Below are positions 8,503 through 9,276 of a DNA stretch of 9,276 bases, in pieces. Origin of the DNA: Gammaproteobacteria bacterium (GTDB taxonomy: Bacteria; Pseudomonadota; Gammaproteobacteria; Burkholderiales; Burkholderiaceae_C); assembly GCA_018903185.1 (NCBI GenBank), contig JAHIQV010000003.1, positions 1 to 9,276 on the forward strand, written 5' to 3'. The position numbers were made by a program, and so were the translations under genes. Below the pieces are notes generated by a model. That model was given only the letters and a program-made list of their open reading frames with translations, was not told where the DNA came from and made no database searches. Within the stretch, counting starts at the first letter, position 1. Each line of letters opens with the position of its first letter.

Positions 8503-9197
8503 GGCGATCCGGCCGTCAGCGTCGGACGCACCCAGTCGCGCACCAGCGTGCCCGAGAGGCCCTGGCCCGCGGACAGGCTGAGCACCAGGCGCACCCCGTT
8601 GGGCAGCAGGCTCACGCCCGCCACGCCACTGCCCTCGTTGCCGATGGAGGACAGCGGATGGCCCCAGGTGGCACCGCGGTGGTAGAAAAGTTGCCAGCGG
8701 TCGATGCCGATGAGTGCGAGCGCGGTGTCGTTGGTGCCCGCTCCATCGCGCTGCTGTTCACCGAGGCCCCACTGCGAGGCCCGGTCCCAGGCTTGCGCGA
8801 GTTCATCGCGGCGACGCAGCGGCGGCGATTGCCAGCGCATCCATTGTCCCCCAGCCGCCGTCTGCTGGAGCGACCACGCGACCACGCGGATGCCGGGACT
8901 CTGCAGGGTGTTTTCGGTGCTGTCGCGCCGGGTCAGCCGCAGCACGCGGCCGTCAAAATCCAGCGCGCCGAGCTCGCCGGTTTCAACCAGGGCGTCCAGA
9001 TCGGCGCCCCACTGACCGAACGCCGCCTGCAGCCGCAAAACCTCGTCGGCACGCTGCTGGGTCAGTTCCTGGGCGCGGTTCATGCCGTCGAGTGAGCGCC
9101 AGCTGAGCAAGGCCAGCAAGCCCATCACCGCCAGCGCCACCAGCAGCTCGATCAGCGTGAAGCCGCGGTGCTGGTAGCGCGCCGACCCTCGACGCAT
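8499..9197 (-). CDS. gspJ: Type II secretion minor pseudopilin GspJ
   Basis: GspJ is a minor pseudopilin that forms the tip complex with GspI and GspK in the inner membrane and periplasm. The 232 residues have a 12-residue basic leader and a classic type III signal RG|FTLIELLVALAVMG, with cleavage after G12, Phe at +1 and Glu at +5 (E17). The hydrophobic helix runs to about residue 33 and the globular domain fills the rest; its length fits GspJ better than GspG, H or I. The ATG at 9197 gives a normal leader length. It has only a weak GGGTGG about 9 bases upstream and lies directly after a hairpin-rich repeat, which is unusual because pseudopilin genes usually overlap or nearly touch. The stop overlaps gspK as ATGA. 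An ORF in another frame starting at 9210 is a shadow. Confidence 0.95.
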   Translation of the reverse strand: MRRGSARYQHRGFTLIELLVALAVMGLLALLSWRSLDGMNRAQELTQQRADEVLRLQAAFGQWGADLDALVETGELGALDFDGRVLRLTRRDSTENTLQSPGIRVVAWSLQQTAAGGQWMRWQSPPLRRRDELAQAWDRASQWGLGEQQRDGAGTNDTALALIGIDRWQLFYHRGATWGHPLSSIGNEGSGVAGVSLLPNGVRLVLSLSAGQGLSGTLVRDWVRPTLTAGSP

Positions 9198-9276
9198 GAA
9201 ACAACGCCACCCAGAGGCACCGCCGGGCCGGCTTTGCCGGACGGCCAGTGCCGCCCCCCTTGAGGGGGGTGACGCG
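9198..9276. repeat. Hairpin-rich intergenic repeat upstream of gspJ, runs off the window edge
   Basis: Two compact inverted repeats are present. CCGGC-TTT-GCCGG lies at 9228-9240, and CCCCCC-TTGA-GGGGGG at 9254-9269, which can also be read as 7 paired bases around TG. The second resembles C-run/G-run hairpins I associate with intergenic repeats in Comamonadaceae genomes; that is from memory, not from a search. The gspI 3' end is not identifiable. All three minus-strand frames are open here, so part of this stretch could be coding. Neither hairpin is followed by a T run on the minus strand, so a strong intrinsic terminator is not indicated. Confidence 0.5.

Overview
This window is the distal part of a type II secretion system (T2SS, Gsp) operon. 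It is followed on the same strand by the 5' part of a Tat-exported multicopper oxidase gene. The genes are GC-rich (63% in one 60-base line counted by hand, from gspE), and the Gsp proteins look like those of Burkholderiales. The operon style and the C6/G6 hairpin repeat at the right edge suggest a Comamonadaceae-type betaproteobacterium (for example Hydrogenophaga or Acidovorax relatives). That placement is inference; the window has no taxonomic marker gene.

Layout: every supported gene is on the minus strand, so transcription runs from high to low coordinates. From the right edge: a hairpin-bearing repeat (about 9198-9276), gspJ, gspK, a 107-base gap, gspL, gspM, gspN, a 45-base gap with a good ribosome binding site, gspD and gspE. 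Junctions are tight: 4-base ATGA overlaps at J/K and M/N, 5 bases at L/M, 4 bases at D/E. After gspE comes a 558-base stretch without a convincing gene. It contains an AT-rich block (45 of 120 bases G+C at 841-960) and probably the control region of the last gene. That gene, a multicopper oxidase, starts at 599 and runs off the left edge with 199 codons visible.

How the genes work together: GspE is the cytoplasmic ATPase. GspL and GspM form the inner-membrane assembly platform that recruits it. GspJ and GspK are minor pseudopilins of the tip of the periplasmic pseudopilus. GspD is the outer-membrane secretin, and GspN is an accessory inner-membrane/periplasmic protein. GspC, F, G, H and I are not in the window. 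The order J-K-L-M-N-D-E shares the N-D junction with Xanthomonas xps, but E is last and gspF does not follow it.

This is mainly a conventional secretion operon, and I see no new defence or mobile system. The points most worth checking are the possible link between the T2SS and the adjacent Tat-type multicopper oxidase, the missing gspF after gspE, the shortened cysteine loop of GspE, the repeat before gspJ, an in-frame slippery heptamer in gspD, and the AT-rich intergenic block with a dyad.
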